From Flavisphingomonas formosensis (GTDB lineage Bacteria > Pseudomonadota > Alphaproteobacteria > Sphingomonadales > Sphingomonadaceae), in contig NZ_WRPK01000001.1 in the NCBI RefSeq assembly GCF_009755815.1, forward strand, positions 248,001 through 312,000: 64,000 nucleotides of DNA, given 5' to 3'. Position numbers and translations under genes: made by a program. The notes below the pieces were generated by a model, which was not told the DNA's origin, did not search any database, and worked only from the letters and a program-made list of their open reading frames with translations. Of the stretch, positions 32,969 through 41,922 are shown piece after piece (position 1 is the first letter of the stretch; each line of letters starts with the position of its first letter).

Positions 32969-33703
32969 TTACAGCGGCATCCACTTCGACGTGCGGGTGA
33001 ACTTCATATAGCCGACATTGGCGCCCAGCCGCCAGCCGACGCCCAGCCGGATCGGGATGAGCACCACGTCGCCGCGCCGCAAATAGCTCGCGGTAAAGCC
33101 GCCGACGACGTAGACATTGCCTTCAGCGGCCGGGAAACGGTGGAACAGTTCGGCACTGTCGTAGAGATTGTAGACGAGCACGAACGTCTTCGCGCCGTTC
33201 GCGCCGAGATCGAAGCCGAGCGACGGGCCCGTCCAGTAGACCGGCATGTCGCCCTCGATCTTGTGGTGCAGCGTACCCGAGCCGTAACGCAGGCCGACGA
33301 CCACCGCGCCGCCCGCTTCGCGTCCGGCAATGTAGCCGTTGGGCTCGCCCTGCTCGCGCAGGATCTTCTGGAGCAGCTTGGCGAGGCCTTCGGCGCCCTT
33401 GCCGAACACGCCTTCGGCGGCATCGAGCACGTCGCCCTGCTGATAGGTCTTGTTGCCGCTGGTCGCCGCGGTCGACGAGGAGGCCGCGCCGGCTGCGTCA
33501 GTCTGCAGCGACGGCCCCGGCGGCGGGCCGTTCTCCGCCGGCATGGTGGTGCCGTAGCCCGAATCGGACGCCGGCGGCGGAGCGAAATCGCTCTGCGCAG
33601 CGCTATTGGGATCCACCGTGCGCACCTGCGCCGTGGCGGGGGCGGCGATCAGCGCGAAACTCGTCCCCAGGGCGATAGCGTTAACGAACCAAGATGACGA
33701 CAT
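32969..33703 (-). CDS. eipA: EipA/DUF1134 envelope protein
   Basis: The 244-residue exported protein has a signal peptide (about 1-25, ends ATAQV). A Pro/Ala/Ser-rich linker spans about 30-85. The conserved DUF1134 domain follows: GNKTYQQGDVLDAAEGVFGKGAEGLAKLLQKILREQGEPNGYI, GLRYGSGTLHHKIEGDMPVYWTGPSLGFDLGANGAKTFVLVYNL and GFTASYLRRGDVVLIPIRLGVGWRLGANVGYMKFTR. Brucella EipA is a periplasmic beta-barrel-like protein needed for envelope integrity. It is convergent with the dihydroorotase-like gene. Confidence 0.92.
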   Translation of the reverse strand: MSSSWFVNAIALGTSFALIAAPATAQVRTVDPNSAAQSDFAPPPASDSGYGTTMPAENGPPPGPSLQTDAAGAASSSTAATSGNKTYQQGDVLDAAEGVFGKGAEGLAKLLQKILREQGEPNGYIAGREAGGAVVVGLRYGSGTLHHKIEGDMPVYWTGPSLGFDLGANGAKTFVLVYNLYDSAELFHRFPAAEGNVYVVGGFTASYLRRGDVVLIPIRLGVGWRLGANVGYMKFTRTSKWMPL

Positions 33704-33875
33704 GCCGACAAACCCCCGCGACCGTGATCGGCTTGGTTAAGCCCCGAGCACCTGTCGCATCAATGAACGCCGCGATGACCCGAGTCGATCTTGAGCCGGA
33801 CGGCTGCGGAAAGTTCGAAAAGGGCGAGTTGATCCCGCGCCAACGCCTCGCTATAGCCGCCCGACCGGCCTTCCC

Positions 33876-33968
33876 GGAGACGTGGGTGAGTGGCTGAAAC
33901 CAGCGGTTTGCTAAACCGCCGTACGGGGATTACCCGTACCGAGGGTTCGAATCCCTCCGTCTCCGCCA
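33876..33968 (+). tRNA. tRNA-Ser (GCT)
   Basis: A 93-nt class II cloverleaf. The acceptor GGAGACG pairs with CGTCTCC, the anticodon loop holds GCT flanked by AGCGGTTT/AAACCGCC, and a long variable arm (TACGGGG...CCCGTA) and T loop TTCGAAT are present. The 3' CCA is encoded. The genes downstream are accessory rather than core, so this is the natural left border of any integrated island. Confidence 0.97.
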
Positions 33969-34004
33969 AAACCAGTTGAAATCATTAGATTTTTTCTGGT
34001 TTTT
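33968..34004 (+). terminator. Terminator after tRNA-Ser
   Basis: AAAACCAG (33968-33975) pairs with CTGGTTTT(T) (33996-34004), leaving a 20-nt AT-rich loop and a trailing T run. Confidence 0.65.
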
Positions 34005-34190
34005 GTTGGTTCGTCCGGGTCTCCGTCCGGGTTTATGAGGCGGATTTCTGCGAACCGCTGCGACCACCCGATCAAATTCTGAGACGAGCCGCACGGCCGG
34101 CGCGCCTGGCAATGGGAAAGCGTCCGGGAATCTACGCATCTCCCAGGATTCCAAGTGAGCCTAATATCCCTTCAGCGGGAGAGTTTTCAC

Positions 34191-35027
34191 ATGGGCATTC
34201 ACGACATTCTACTGCAGCTTCGCAGTGCGCCAGAGCACTCGCCGCGCTGGTCGATCGATGCGGCAATATCCCTTGCCACAACGCTCGATGCTCGACTGTC
34301 CGGTGTGGTCTGTCAGATCGTCATCCCCCGCGTATCGAACTGGCTTGCCGACAAGCTGGTGCATGCCAACACACTGATCGCGGAGGAAAATGCCAAGAGC
34401 CGGGAAAGCGCACGACATCTTCTGGATGAAATGACCACGCGAATTCCGGCCCAATCCCGTGGTGAACAGACCCTGATCGAGTGCACGGAGTTCGCCATGT
34501 CCCGCGAACTGACGAAACGCGCGCGGTCTCACGACATCACTGTCGTGCCCATCGATGAAGGGCTCGATATCGCGTTCGTGGTTCAAGACCTTGTGTTCGA
34601 GTCCGGGAGGCCGATCTACCTGCTGCCGCGAAGTGGCGGCGGTGGACATCGGCTCGACATCGTTACTGTCGCCTGGGATGGTAGCCGTGCGGCCGCCCGC
34701 GCCTTGGCCGATGCGCTCCCATTCTGCAGCCTCGCCAAGACGGTGCGTGTGGCCTGGGTGTCGGGTGATAACGATAAGACAATGTCGGGTTCCGCTGCGG
34801 ATATCTGCCGCAATCTTGCGTGCCATGGGATCGAAGCGGAAGCGGTCGATATTCCCGCCGATGGCCGCGATGCCGGCACGGCGCTGCTGGCGGATTGCAA
34901 GGCTTCGGGAACTGACCTTCTGGTGATGGGCGCCTACGGCCATTCGCGCGCCCGTGAGTTTGTCCTTGGCGGCGCGACTCGCTCCGTCCTGGCATCACCG
35001 GATCTTCCCATCATATTATCGCATTGA
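34191..35027 (+). CDS. Universal stress protein with two Usp domains
   Basis: The 278-residue tandem UspA-fold protein starts MGIHDILLQLRSAP. Its second half ends with the ATP-binding signature GAYGHSRAREFVLGGATRSVL (G-x2-G-x9-G-[ST] pattern). The first half (SIDAAISLATTLDARLSGV) is degenerate. Start 34191 is preceded by GGGAGAG; the earlier GTG at 34155 gives 12 unconserved residues. Usp proteins bind nucleotides and help survival under starvation or oxygen limitation. It begins a stress-associated gene group after tRNA-Ser. Confidence 0.9.
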   Translation: MGIHDILLQLRSAPEHSPRWSIDAAISLATTLDARLSGVVCQIVIPRVSNWLADKLVHANTLIAEENAKSRESARHLLDEMTTRIPAQSRGEQTLIECTEFAMSRELTKRARSHDITVVPIDEGLDIAFVVQDLVFESGRPIYLLPRSGGGGHRLDIVTVAWDGSRAAARALADALPFCSLAKTVRVAWVSGDNDKTMSGSAADICRNLACHGIEAEAVDIPADGRDAGTALLADCKASGTDLLVMGAYGHSRAREFVLGGATRSVLASPDLPIILSH

Positions 35028-35058
35028 TGACGGCTGAAAGCTGGCCTGGAGACGAGCG

Positions 35059-35562
35059 GTGACCCTGTTCAAAGCGCTTTTTGCCAGACCTCACCGCACG
35101 GCGGGGCAGCCGCACTTTCCGGCCAATTATGACGGCACGGGATGTTGGTGGTTCGAGCGCGGCGTCTTGCCGCTCGGCGCCGCCCATGGATTCAATGTTG
35201 ATCTGGTCGGCGAGATGCAATGGCAGGACAATCTGAGCGCTCTGACCGGCGGACGTTGCGAAGAGGGGCATAATTGTCATTTTCCGGCCCAGCTCGTCTT
35301 CGACGATAATTCGCGCGATCCAAATGCGCTCGGCGTGATGATCGACCACCGCGCGGTGGGCTGGGTTCCATCCGAGATATCGGCCGACCTTCGGCCGGCG
35401 ATCCTGCGGCTCAATCCGGAGGGCAAGCCGGTCACTTGCAAGGCAAAGGTGATGGGAGGTTGGGACCGTGGGCCTGATGATCGCGGATATTTCGGCGTGA
35501 AGCTCAGCATTTCGATGCCAGTGAAAAGGGCCGTTCTATCCACAGCGACCGGGCCGGCCTGA
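35059..35562 (+). CDS. Stand-alone HIRAN-domain-like protein
   Basis: The 167-residue protein starts GTG after GGAG. The central segment FNVDLVGEMQWQDNLSAL, then LVFDDNSRDPNALGVMIDHRAVGWVPSEI, follows the HIRAN pattern (strand-VGE-x-YQ-x-L, D-x-x-NPxDPNAVxV, VGYL). HIRAN domains bind DNA 3' ends or unusual DNA and usually sit on helicases or nucleases; here no other domain is present. The N-terminus (PHFPANYDGTGCWWFERG) and the GYFGVKLSISMP tail are not recognised. It lies 31 nt after the usp gene, so they are probably co-transcribed. Confidence 0.65.
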   Translation: MTLFKALFARPHRTAGQPHFPANYDGTGCWWFERGVLPLGAAHGFNVDLVGEMQWQDNLSALTGGRCEEGHNCHFPAQLVFDDNSRDPNALGVMIDHRAVGWVPSEISADLRPAILRLNPEGKPVTCKAKVMGGWDRGPDDRGYFGVKLSISMPVKRAVLSTATGPA

Positions 35563-35653
35563 GATAAGGTCCAGGATAAGTATACATACCAAGTGTCGGG
35601 CTCGCTGGTTCGACCTAGCGGTGTTCCATGGACCTGAGCAGCAGCGTGGCAGC

Positions 35654-37285
35654 ATGACCGAGAAACTCACGCTCGCCTTTCACGGAGCCGCGCGCACGGT
35701 CACTGGCTCCTGCATGGAGTTCACACATCGGGGAAAGCGCGTCCTCGTGGACTGTGGCCTCTTCCAAGGCTCGCGTACGCTGGAGACGTTGAACCGCAGC
35801 GCATTCGCGTTCGACGCACGCCATGTCGATGCCGTCATCCTCACGCACGCGCATATCGACCACAGCGGTTTGCTGCCTCGGCTGGTGGCCGAAGGCTTTA
35901 CCGGCGACATCTGGTGCACCGAGCCGACCGCCGCACTGCTCGAATTCATGCTCGCCGATGCCGGGCGCATCCAGGAGAGCGACGCCGCCCGGCGCAACCG
36001 GCGCAAGGATCGCGCCGACCTGCCGGACATCGAGCCGATATACACCGAGCAGGACGCGATGGCTGCTTGGCGACAGACGCGACCGGTAGCGCTCGAAGAA
36101 TGGTTTGAACCCGTTCCCGATTTCAAGGCGCGCCTTTGGAACGCCGGGCACATATTGGGATCGGTTTCGGTCGAGCTGCAGGTCGATGGCACCCATATCC
36201 TCTGCTCAGGCGACATAGGGCCTGAGCACAAGGCCTTCCACCCCGACCCCGAGAGTCCCGCCGGCTTCGATCATGTCATCTGCGAGTCCACCTATGGAGA
36301 CCGCAAGCGGGAAGACCTGACGATCGTCGATCGCCGCGCCCTGCTGGAGGAGGAAATCACCCAGGCGCTGGCCCGCGGCGGAAACCTTATCATCCCTGTG
36401 TTCGCGCTCGAACGGACGCAGGAACTGCTGCTCGACATGGCCGCGCTGATCGACGCGAAGCGTATCCGGTCCGTGCCCATCTTCGTGGATTCACCCCTGG
36501 CCAACAGGGCCACGAGCGTCTTCGCGAAATATGCGGACACACTGGAAGATACGAACGGCGAAAACATCTTCCGCAACACGGCCTTCCATTTCGTCGATGC
36601 CACCGCGGAGTCTATCCGGCTCAACAGCGTCTCGGGCGCGATCATCCTGGCCGCGTCGGGGATGTGTGAGGCGGGCCGCATCCGGCACCACCTCAAGCAC
36701 AATCTGTTCAAGCGGGAAGCGACGATATTGTTCGTCGGCTTCCAGGCCGAGGGAACGCTGGGCCGGGTGATCCTCGAAGGCGCCGAGCGCGTGCGTATCT
36801 GGGGCGAGGACATCGTTGTGCGGGCGCAGATTCGCCATATCGAGACCTACTCCGCGCATGCCGACCAGGATGGCCTGCTCGCCTGGATGGAGGCTCGCCG
36901 TCCTGTTGGCGGCAGCGTCTTCCTCGGCCATGGCGAAGCCTTGTCGATCGAAACGCTGCGCCAGCTCGCCCAAACCAGGCAGATCGCACCCTCGATTCTC
37001 GTGCCAGAGATCGGAGAGGCCTATCACCTTGCGCCGGCGAAGCCCGCCGCGCGAACCAGGACCGCCGATCCGAAACTTCAGGACGTGATCGGACCCGACT
37101 GGCAAAACAGCTATGCCGATTTCGCCACCAAGCTGAAACGAGAGCTCGCGCAAATCAGCGACACAAGGGCTCGCGAGCATGCCGTCGCCGACATGCGAGC
37201 GGTGCTCGAAAGCTACAAGCATGCGCGCGCGGAACAGTCGGTTCGACGCCACGGCCACGGAAATCTCCCTGCGGCCATCGGCTGA
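35654..37285 (+). CDS. MBL-fold beta-CASP nuclease (CPSF73/YsgH-like)
   Basis: The 543-residue metallo-beta-lactamase-fold RNA-processing enzyme carries the zinc motif LTHAHIDHSG (His65, His67, Asp69, His70). NAGHILGSVSVEL and CSGDIGPEHKAF give later ligands. The beta-CASP cap contains VFALERTQELLLDM and IFVDSPLANRATSVFAKY, and the final motifs are ILAASGMCEAGRIRHHLKHNL and AHADQDGLLAWM. The family covers endo/exonucleases acting on RNA. Start at 35654 (MTEKLTLAFHGAART) matches homologues; an upstream GTG at 35621 is less likely. A role in stress RNA turnover is inference from context. Confidence 0.92.
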   Translation: MTEKLTLAFHGAARTVTGSCMEFTHRGKRVLVDCGLFQGSRTLETLNRSAFAFDARHVDAVILTHAHIDHSGLLPRLVAEGFTGDIWCTEPTAALLEFMLADAGRIQESDAARRNRRKDRADLPDIEPIYTEQDAMAAWRQTRPVALEEWFEPVPDFKARLWNAGHILGSVSVELQVDGTHILCSGDIGPEHKAFHPDPESPAGFDHVICESTYGDRKREDLTIVDRRALLEEEITQALARGGNLIIPVFALERTQELLLDMAALIDAKRIRSVPIFVDSPLANRATSVFAKYADTLEDTNGENIFRNTAFHFVDATAESIRLNSVSGAIILAASGMCEAGRIRHHLKHNLFKREATILFVGFQAEGTLGRVILEGAERVRIWGEDIVVRAQIRHIETYSAHADQDGLLAWMEARRPVGGSVFLGHGEALSIETLRQLAQTRQIAPSILVPEIGEAYHLAPAKPAARTRTADPKLQDVIGPDWQNSYADFATKLKRELAQISDTRAREHAVADMRAVLESYKHARAEQSVRRHGHGNLPAAIG

Positions 37286-37365
37286 TCTGGACGGGTGAGG
37301 GTCCGGAGAATCCCGTAACGACTCCGTATCGGATGGGCGCCACCGTGTTCGTGCGGAGGTGACCC

Positions 37366-37611
37366 ATGGACAAGTTGGAAATTCCCTATCTGCTCAAGCG
37401 AGCGTGCGCGCATCGGCTCCTTGGCCAGGTTGCGCAATGCACCGAGGCGCGGTCGATCCACCGCACATTCGTCAAGAATTACCAAGGGCTTCTCCTCACG
37501 ATTCGCCGCATGCGCATGCCGCCGATCATCCGTCAGGAGACACTGAAGAAGCAACGTTTCGTTCTGCCCGACGAGATTGCAACCATGATCGCCGACAGGA
37601 AGGTGGGCTGA
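37366..37611 (+). CDS. Small hypothetical protein upstream of traR-like gene
   Basis: The 81-residue basic protein (MDKLEIPYLLKRACAHRLLGQVAQCTEA...) has a strong GGAGGTGA box just before its ATG. It contains LLLTIRRMRMPPIIRQETLKKQRF and ends with DEIATMIADRKVG. There is no signal peptide and no membrane segment, and no family is recognised. Its stop shares one base with the ATG of the zinc-finger gene (TGATG), so the two are co-translated and may act together. Confidence 0.75.
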   Translation: MDKLEIPYLLKRACAHRLLGQVAQCTEARSIHRTFVKNYQGLLLTIRRMRMPPIIRQETLKKQRFVLPDEIATMIADRKVG

Positions 37612-37949
37612 TGCCGGACAAGAAAGAGGCTCGTAGCCATTTAACGGAGAGACTTGCCACGTTGATGTCGCAGGTTGGGCGTATCGAAGCCGAACTGGAC
37701 CGACCGCTCGACGACGACTTTGCCGAACAGGCGGTCGATCGGGAGGATGACCAGGCGCTGGACACTTTGGAAAGCTCGACGCTCGCCGAGATCGAGCTGA
37801 CCAGGAACGCCATCGCTCGGCTTGACGCGGGCGGCTACGGAATCTGCACAAGTTGCGGCGATGTCATTGCGGCCGAGCGGCTGAACGCATTGCCCGCGGC
37901 TGCGGAGTGCATCAGCTGTGCCAGCGCGCGCCATATCGCCAGGCCGTGA
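37611..37949 (+). CDS. TraR/DksA-family zinc-finger protein
   Basis: The 112-residue protein has a coiled-coil N-terminal half (LTERLATLMSQVGRIEAELDRP) and a C-terminal zinc finger with CTSCGDVIAAERLNALPAAAECISC (C-x2-C...C-x2-C). DksA-type proteins enter the RNA polymerase secondary channel and modify ppGpp responses. The sequence DREDDQALDTLESSTLAEIELTRNAIARL matches the short TraR/YbiI-like group. It is linked by a TGATG overlap to the small gene before it. Confidence 0.9.
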   Translation: MPDKKEARSHLTERLATLMSQVGRIEAELDRPLDDDFAEQAVDREDDQALDTLESSTLAEIELTRNAIARLDAGGYGICTSCGDVIAAERLNALPAAAECISCASARHIARP

Positions 37950-38114
37950 AGGAAGACCGGAGCGCGGAAGTGCTTTGCCAGCGCAAGGATGTTTTCAATT
38001 TCGTACGGCCCCCGATAACCTGCGTTTCCTCAAAACGGCGCGCGCTCGACATGATCGATGATAGATGAACACGGCCCCCCTGAGGTCGGGGAACGGCAAC
38101 AGTGGAGAGATTGA

Positions 38115-39395
38115 TTGGGGGCCACCAGCATTGACGCGATCGGAGCGATTGGCCTCTCGCTCGCCCTTGGCCTGCTGATCGGCGTCCAGCGCGGATGGAC
38201 GTTGCGTAAAGAGCAGCCGGGCTCCCGCTTCGCAGGCATTCGCACATTCGGTCTGCTCGGGCTGGCAGGTGGCATGGCCGGTGCCATGCATTCAGGCGAC
38301 AGCATTGTCGCAACCATCATCCTCGCAGGAGCGGCCATCCTGATCCTGCTTGGTTATGCAGAGTTAGCGCGGCGTAGTGGCAAGGTCAGTGGGACAGCGA
38401 GTTTGGTGGGCCTGCTGACCCTCGGCTGCGGGTATCTTGCGACGACCCAGCAAGCGATGCTCGCCACGATCATCGCTGTCGTGATCACCTTGGTACTGGC
38501 CTTGCGCCCGCAGCTTCACGGCTGGGTCGAGAGGTTGAGCGAAGCCGAAGTGAACGCGATCGCGCGGTTCGCCCTGATAGCCATGGTTATCCTGCCGCTG
38601 CTTCCAGATCGTACCTATGGCCCCTTCGATGCCTGGAACCCGCGTCAGCTATGGATGGTCGTCGTGATGGTGTCGGGCTTCTCGTTTGCCGGCTATGTTG
38701 CCAGCAAGCGGTTGGGGGCATCGCGCGGCACGATCGCGACGGCGGGTGCCGGAGCAATGGTTTCGTCGACCGCGGTGACGGCGGCCCTGGCCACCAAGCT
38801 ACGCAATATCGACGAGAGCGCTCCCATTCTCATCGCCGGAATCGCAACCGCCTCGACGGTCATGTTTCTGCGCGTACTCGTCCTGGTGGCGGTGCTCACA
38901 CCCTTTGCATTTCCCACGCTAGCGCTGCTTGTCGTTCCCGCCGCGCTCGTGAGTGCGCTGGCGGCGCTCTGGCACCTGCGCATTGCGATGCGGCGTCCGG
39001 CCCGGCCGACCGAGGAAGTCGCGGTACGCAACCCATTCGACATCCTGCCAGCCCTCACCCTGATGGCGCTGGTGATGGTACTCTCGCTGGTCTTGCGCTG
39101 GGTGTTGCGTAAGTTCGGCGATGCCGGGCTTGCGACCGTGCTTGCCCTATCCGGCATAGTCGACGTCGATTCCGCCATCATCACCATGGGCGGGTTGCCG
39201 TCCGGAACACTTGATGCGCGAACCGCAGGCCTCGTGCTCGCAGCGCCCGTCATGCTCAACACGCTCTTCAAGGCAGGAGCGGCGATCAGCCTCGCTGGCT
39301 GGACCAGGGGCTGGCAAGCCGCTTTGCCGCTCGTGGCAAGCGTCGCCGCCGGCCTGCTCATGCTGCCGATCGTGCTGCGTCAGGCTGGCTCGTGA
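38115..39395 (+). CDS. MgtC/SapB-like membrane protein with DUF4010
   Basis: The 426-residue protein has about 12 hydrophobic helices. The N-terminal part (LGLLIGVQRGW, GIRTFGLLGLAGGMAG) is the MgtC/SapB signature (G-x2-IGxxR...GIRTF). The C-terminal half is DUF4010 ([21 protein letters not shown]). Related proteins act in Mg2+ limitation or acid survival; transport is not proven. Translation likely starts at TTG 38115 with GGAGAG 5 nt upstream, since no ATG fits. The 165-nt gap before it has a small CCCC...GGGG hairpin only. Confidence 0.85.
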   Translation: MGATSIDAIGAIGLSLALGLLIGVQRGWTLRKEQPGSRFAGIRTFGLLGLAGGMAGAMHSGDSIVATIILAGAAILILLGYAELARRSGKVSGTASLVGLLTLGCGYLATTQQAMLATIIAVVITLVLALRPQLHGWVERLSEAEVNAIARFALIAMVILPLLPDRTYGPFDAWNPRQLWMVVVMVSGFSFAGYVASKRLGASRGTIATAGAGAMVSSTAVTAALATKLRNIDESAPILIAGIATASTVMFLRVLVLVAVLTPFAFPTLALLVVPAALVSALAALWHLRIAMRRPARPTEEVAVRNPFDILPALTLMALVMVLSLVLRWVLRKFGDAGLATVLALSGIVDVDSAIITMGGLPSGTLDARTAGLVLAAPVMLNTLFKAGAAISLAGWTRGWQAALPLVASVAAGLLMLPIVLRQAGS

Positions 39396-39486
39396 GGGCA
39401 CATCTTGCTTCGGCGGCGCGGCCGCATCTGGCGGCGACATTCGAGCACCATGCGCAATGCCATGATATACGCGAACGGGGATATCG

Positions 39487-40974
39487 ATGTTGAAGATCAG
39501 GCGCGTGGCAGTCGATACCTATCCTGAAAACACAGCATTCCTGCTACGCTCGGCCGACGGCTATGGCGCGGAGCAGTTTCAAGCCATGCGCAAGATCGAG
39601 ATCGCCGGAGGCGTCAGCGGCATTCTCGCAACGCTGGCGATCTGCGACGATCCGCATATCGTCGGCGACGGCGAAATCGGCCTGGGCGAGCAGGCCTTCC
39701 GACGACTTGGGCTGGCCGAAGGCGAGAGCGTCTCGATCGCGCAGGCCAAGCCGCCCCGCAGCCTGGAGGCCGTCCGGCGCAAGATCGGCGGCGATGTTCT
39801 CAGCGACAGCGAGATCGCTGCCATCATCACCGATGTCGCGGCCTATCGTTACTCGCCGATGGAGATTGGCGCTTTTCTGGTGGCCTGCGCCGGCTTCATG
39901 ACGACCCAGGAAACACTCGCGTTGACCCGCGCCATGGCCGATGCCGGCGACCGCTTTGACTGGCATGCTCCGCTGGTGGTCGACAAGCATTGCATCGGCG
40001 GCATCCCGGGAAATCGCACGTCAATGATCGTCGTGCCGATTGTCGCGGCGCACGGTCTCATCATGCCCAAGACATCGTCGCGCGCGATCACCTCGCCATC
40101 CGGGACAGCCGACACAATGGAGGTGCTTGCAAACGTCGATCTGTCGGCGGAACGCATGCGGGCCATCGTCGCGACCGAAAAGGCCGTCCTTGCCTGGGGC
40201 GGGCGGATGAACCTGTCCCCGGCCGACGACGTGCTGATCTCCGTCGAGCGGCCACTCCGCATCGACACGTTTGAACAGATGGTCGCATCGATTCTGTCCA
40301 AGAAGCTCGCCGCCGGTTCCACCCATATGGTGATCGACATTCCAGTGGGTCCCACCGCCAAGGTCCGTTCGCAGGGCGAAGCCGTGCGACTACGCAAGCT
40401 CTTTGAGTATGTCGCGCACAAGGTCGGACTGACGGTCGATGTCGTGCTGACGGACGGCTCGCAACCGATCGGACGCGGCATCGGGCCGGTGCTGGAGGCC
40501 CGCGACGTGATGGCCGTGCTGCGTAACGATGCGGACGCCCCCGATGACCTGCGTGAGCGGGCGCTGCTGCTGGCCGGACGCGTGCTCGATTTCGACCCGG
40601 ATCTGAAGGGTGGGCGCGGTTATGCGCGGGCGCTCGACCTGCTGGCATCGGGAAAGGCGTTGGCGGCAATGGAACGCCTCGTTGCGGCGCAAGGCGCGCA
40701 GACCCAGACGTTCCGTCCGGGCGCGCTGCGCAGCGAAATCCTCGCGGACGAGGACGGCTCGGTCGCTGCGATCGACTGTCACCTGATCGCGCGCATCGCC
40801 CGGCTGGCAGGCGCGCCGATGGACAAGGGCGCGGGCATCGATTTGCTGTGCAAGATCGGTGACAGGGTTCGCAGGGGCGCGCCGCTTTACCGGATCCACG
40901 CGCAATCGGAGACCGGCCTGCGCTTTGCCTGCGATCTGGCGGCCGAGGGCTCGGGCTACCGGCTGCTGTCATGA
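39487..40974 (+). CDS. AMP phosphorylase / thymidine phosphorylase family enzyme
   Basis: The 495-residue enzyme of the nucleoside phosphorylase II family has an extra N-terminal domain of about 80 residues. VVDKHCIGGIPGNRTSMIVV (about 165-183) and MPKTSSRAITSPSGTADTME (about 193-212) match the archaeal AMP phosphorylase subgroup much better than E. coli DeoA. AMP phosphorylase splits AMP and other NMPs with phosphate to base and ribose 1,5-bisphosphate. Bacterial members are often only called putative thymidine phosphorylase. Its stop overlaps the next gene's ATG (ATGA), which encodes a PRPP synthetase homologue. Confidence 0.88.
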   Translation: MLKIRRVAVDTYPENTAFLLRSADGYGAEQFQAMRKIEIAGGVSGILATLAICDDPHIVGDGEIGLGEQAFRRLGLAEGESVSIAQAKPPRSLEAVRRKIGGDVLSDSEIAAIITDVAAYRYSPMEIGAFLVACAGFMTTQETLALTRAMADAGDRFDWHAPLVVDKHCIGGIPGNRTSMIVVPIVAAHGLIMPKTSSRAITSPSGTADTMEVLANVDLSAERMRAIVATEKAVLAWGGRMNLSPADDVLISVERPLRIDTFEQMVASILSKKLAAGSTHMVIDIPVGPTAKVRSQGEAVRLRKLFEYVAHKVGLTVDVVLTDGSQPIGRGIGPVLEARDVMAVLRNDADAPDDLRERALLLAGRVLDFDPDLKGGRGYARALDLLASGKALAAMERLVAAQGAQTQTFRPGALRSEILADEDGSVAAIDCHLIARIARLAGAPMDKGAGIDLLCKIGDRVRRGAPLYRIHAQSETGLRFACDLAAEGSGYRLLS

Positions 40975-41870
40975 TCGCGACGATCCATCATTTCGCCGAA
41001 TCTCGCCAGGCGGCTCACCGCCTCGCCGACCTCCTCGGTATCAACTGCCAGGCGGTCAACGTCCGTCGCTTTCCCGATGGCGAAAGCCTCGTCCGGGTTG
41101 AGGATACGCAGCGCACCGCAATCCTCTATCGCTCGCTCGACCATCCCAACGAGAAACTGGTCGAACTGATGCTGGCGGCTTCGGCCCTGCGGGACCGCGG
41201 CGCGAGCCGCATCGTCCTGGTTGCACCCTATCTCGGCTATATGCGCCAGGACATCGCGTTCCAGCCTGGCGAAGCAGTCAGCCAGAAAGTGATCGGCACG
41301 CTGCTCGCGGCGCATTTCGACATGCTGGTGACGGTCGATCCGCATCTCCACCGAACCGCCTCGTTAGCGGCAGTTGCCCCGGGGATCGATGCAGTCGCAG
41401 TGTCGGCTGCGGAGACATTGGTCGAATTGCTCCGGCCGGAGATAACATCAGCCGTCATGCTGATCGGCCCGGACGCTGAATCCCGGCCCTGGGTCGAAAC
41501 CGTCGCCGCTCCATTGGGTCTCCAGGTCCTGGTCGGTGAAAAGCGGCGGCTCGGCGATCGTCATGTCCAATTGGAGATAGCCGGTATCGAGCGGGTGCAG
41601 GGGCGGACCGTGGTGCTGATCGACGATCTCATCTCGAGCGGTGGCACCCTGGTGCGATGCGCCGAACTGCTCCACGCCGCTGGCGCAACACGCATCGAGG
41701 CGGTCGCCACACATTGTCTGGCCAGTCCTCACGATCTCGCGAAACTCGCTGCTGCGGGGGTGGCGCGAGTTCGGTCCACCGATACCGTGGCAGGCCCAAC
41801 CGCAAGCGTCGCTATCGCGCCAGCCCTTGCCGCAGCGCTTGTGCGATGGGCCCCGACCGCCGCGCAGTGA
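40971..41870 (+). CDS. Ribose-phosphate pyrophosphokinase homologue
   Basis: The 299-residue protein of the Prs family has INCQAVNVRRFPDGESLVRVED, LVAPYLGYMRQDIAFQPGEAVSQKV (ATP/divalent loop) and the PRPP-binding loop VVLIDDLISSGGTLV near residue 215. It is shorter than housekeeping Prs (about 312-315), and the pyrophosphate-region sequence DPHLHRT is altered. Housekeeping Prs makes PRPP from ribose 5-phosphate and ATP. Here a tight ATGA coupling to the NMP phosphorylase suggests the two handle the same ribose-phosphate pool. Confidence 0.9.
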   Translation: MIATIHHFAESRQAAHRLADLLGINCQAVNVRRFPDGESLVRVEDTQRTAILYRSLDHPNEKLVELMLAASALRDRGASRIVLVAPYLGYMRQDIAFQPGEAVSQKVIGTLLAAHFDMLVTVDPHLHRTASLAAVAPGIDAVAVSAAETLVELLRPEITSAVMLIGPDAESRPWVETVAAPLGLQVLVGEKRRLGDRHVQLEIAGIERVQGRTVVLIDDLISSGGTLVRCAELLHAAGATRIEAVATHCLASPHDLAKLAAAGVARVRSTDTVAGPTASVAIAPALAAALVRWAPTAAQ

Positions 41871-41922
41871 AAAGAATTGCCGCCGCGCCTGTGCCCGTAA
41901 ACTCGGCGGGCAGCGCGAACCG

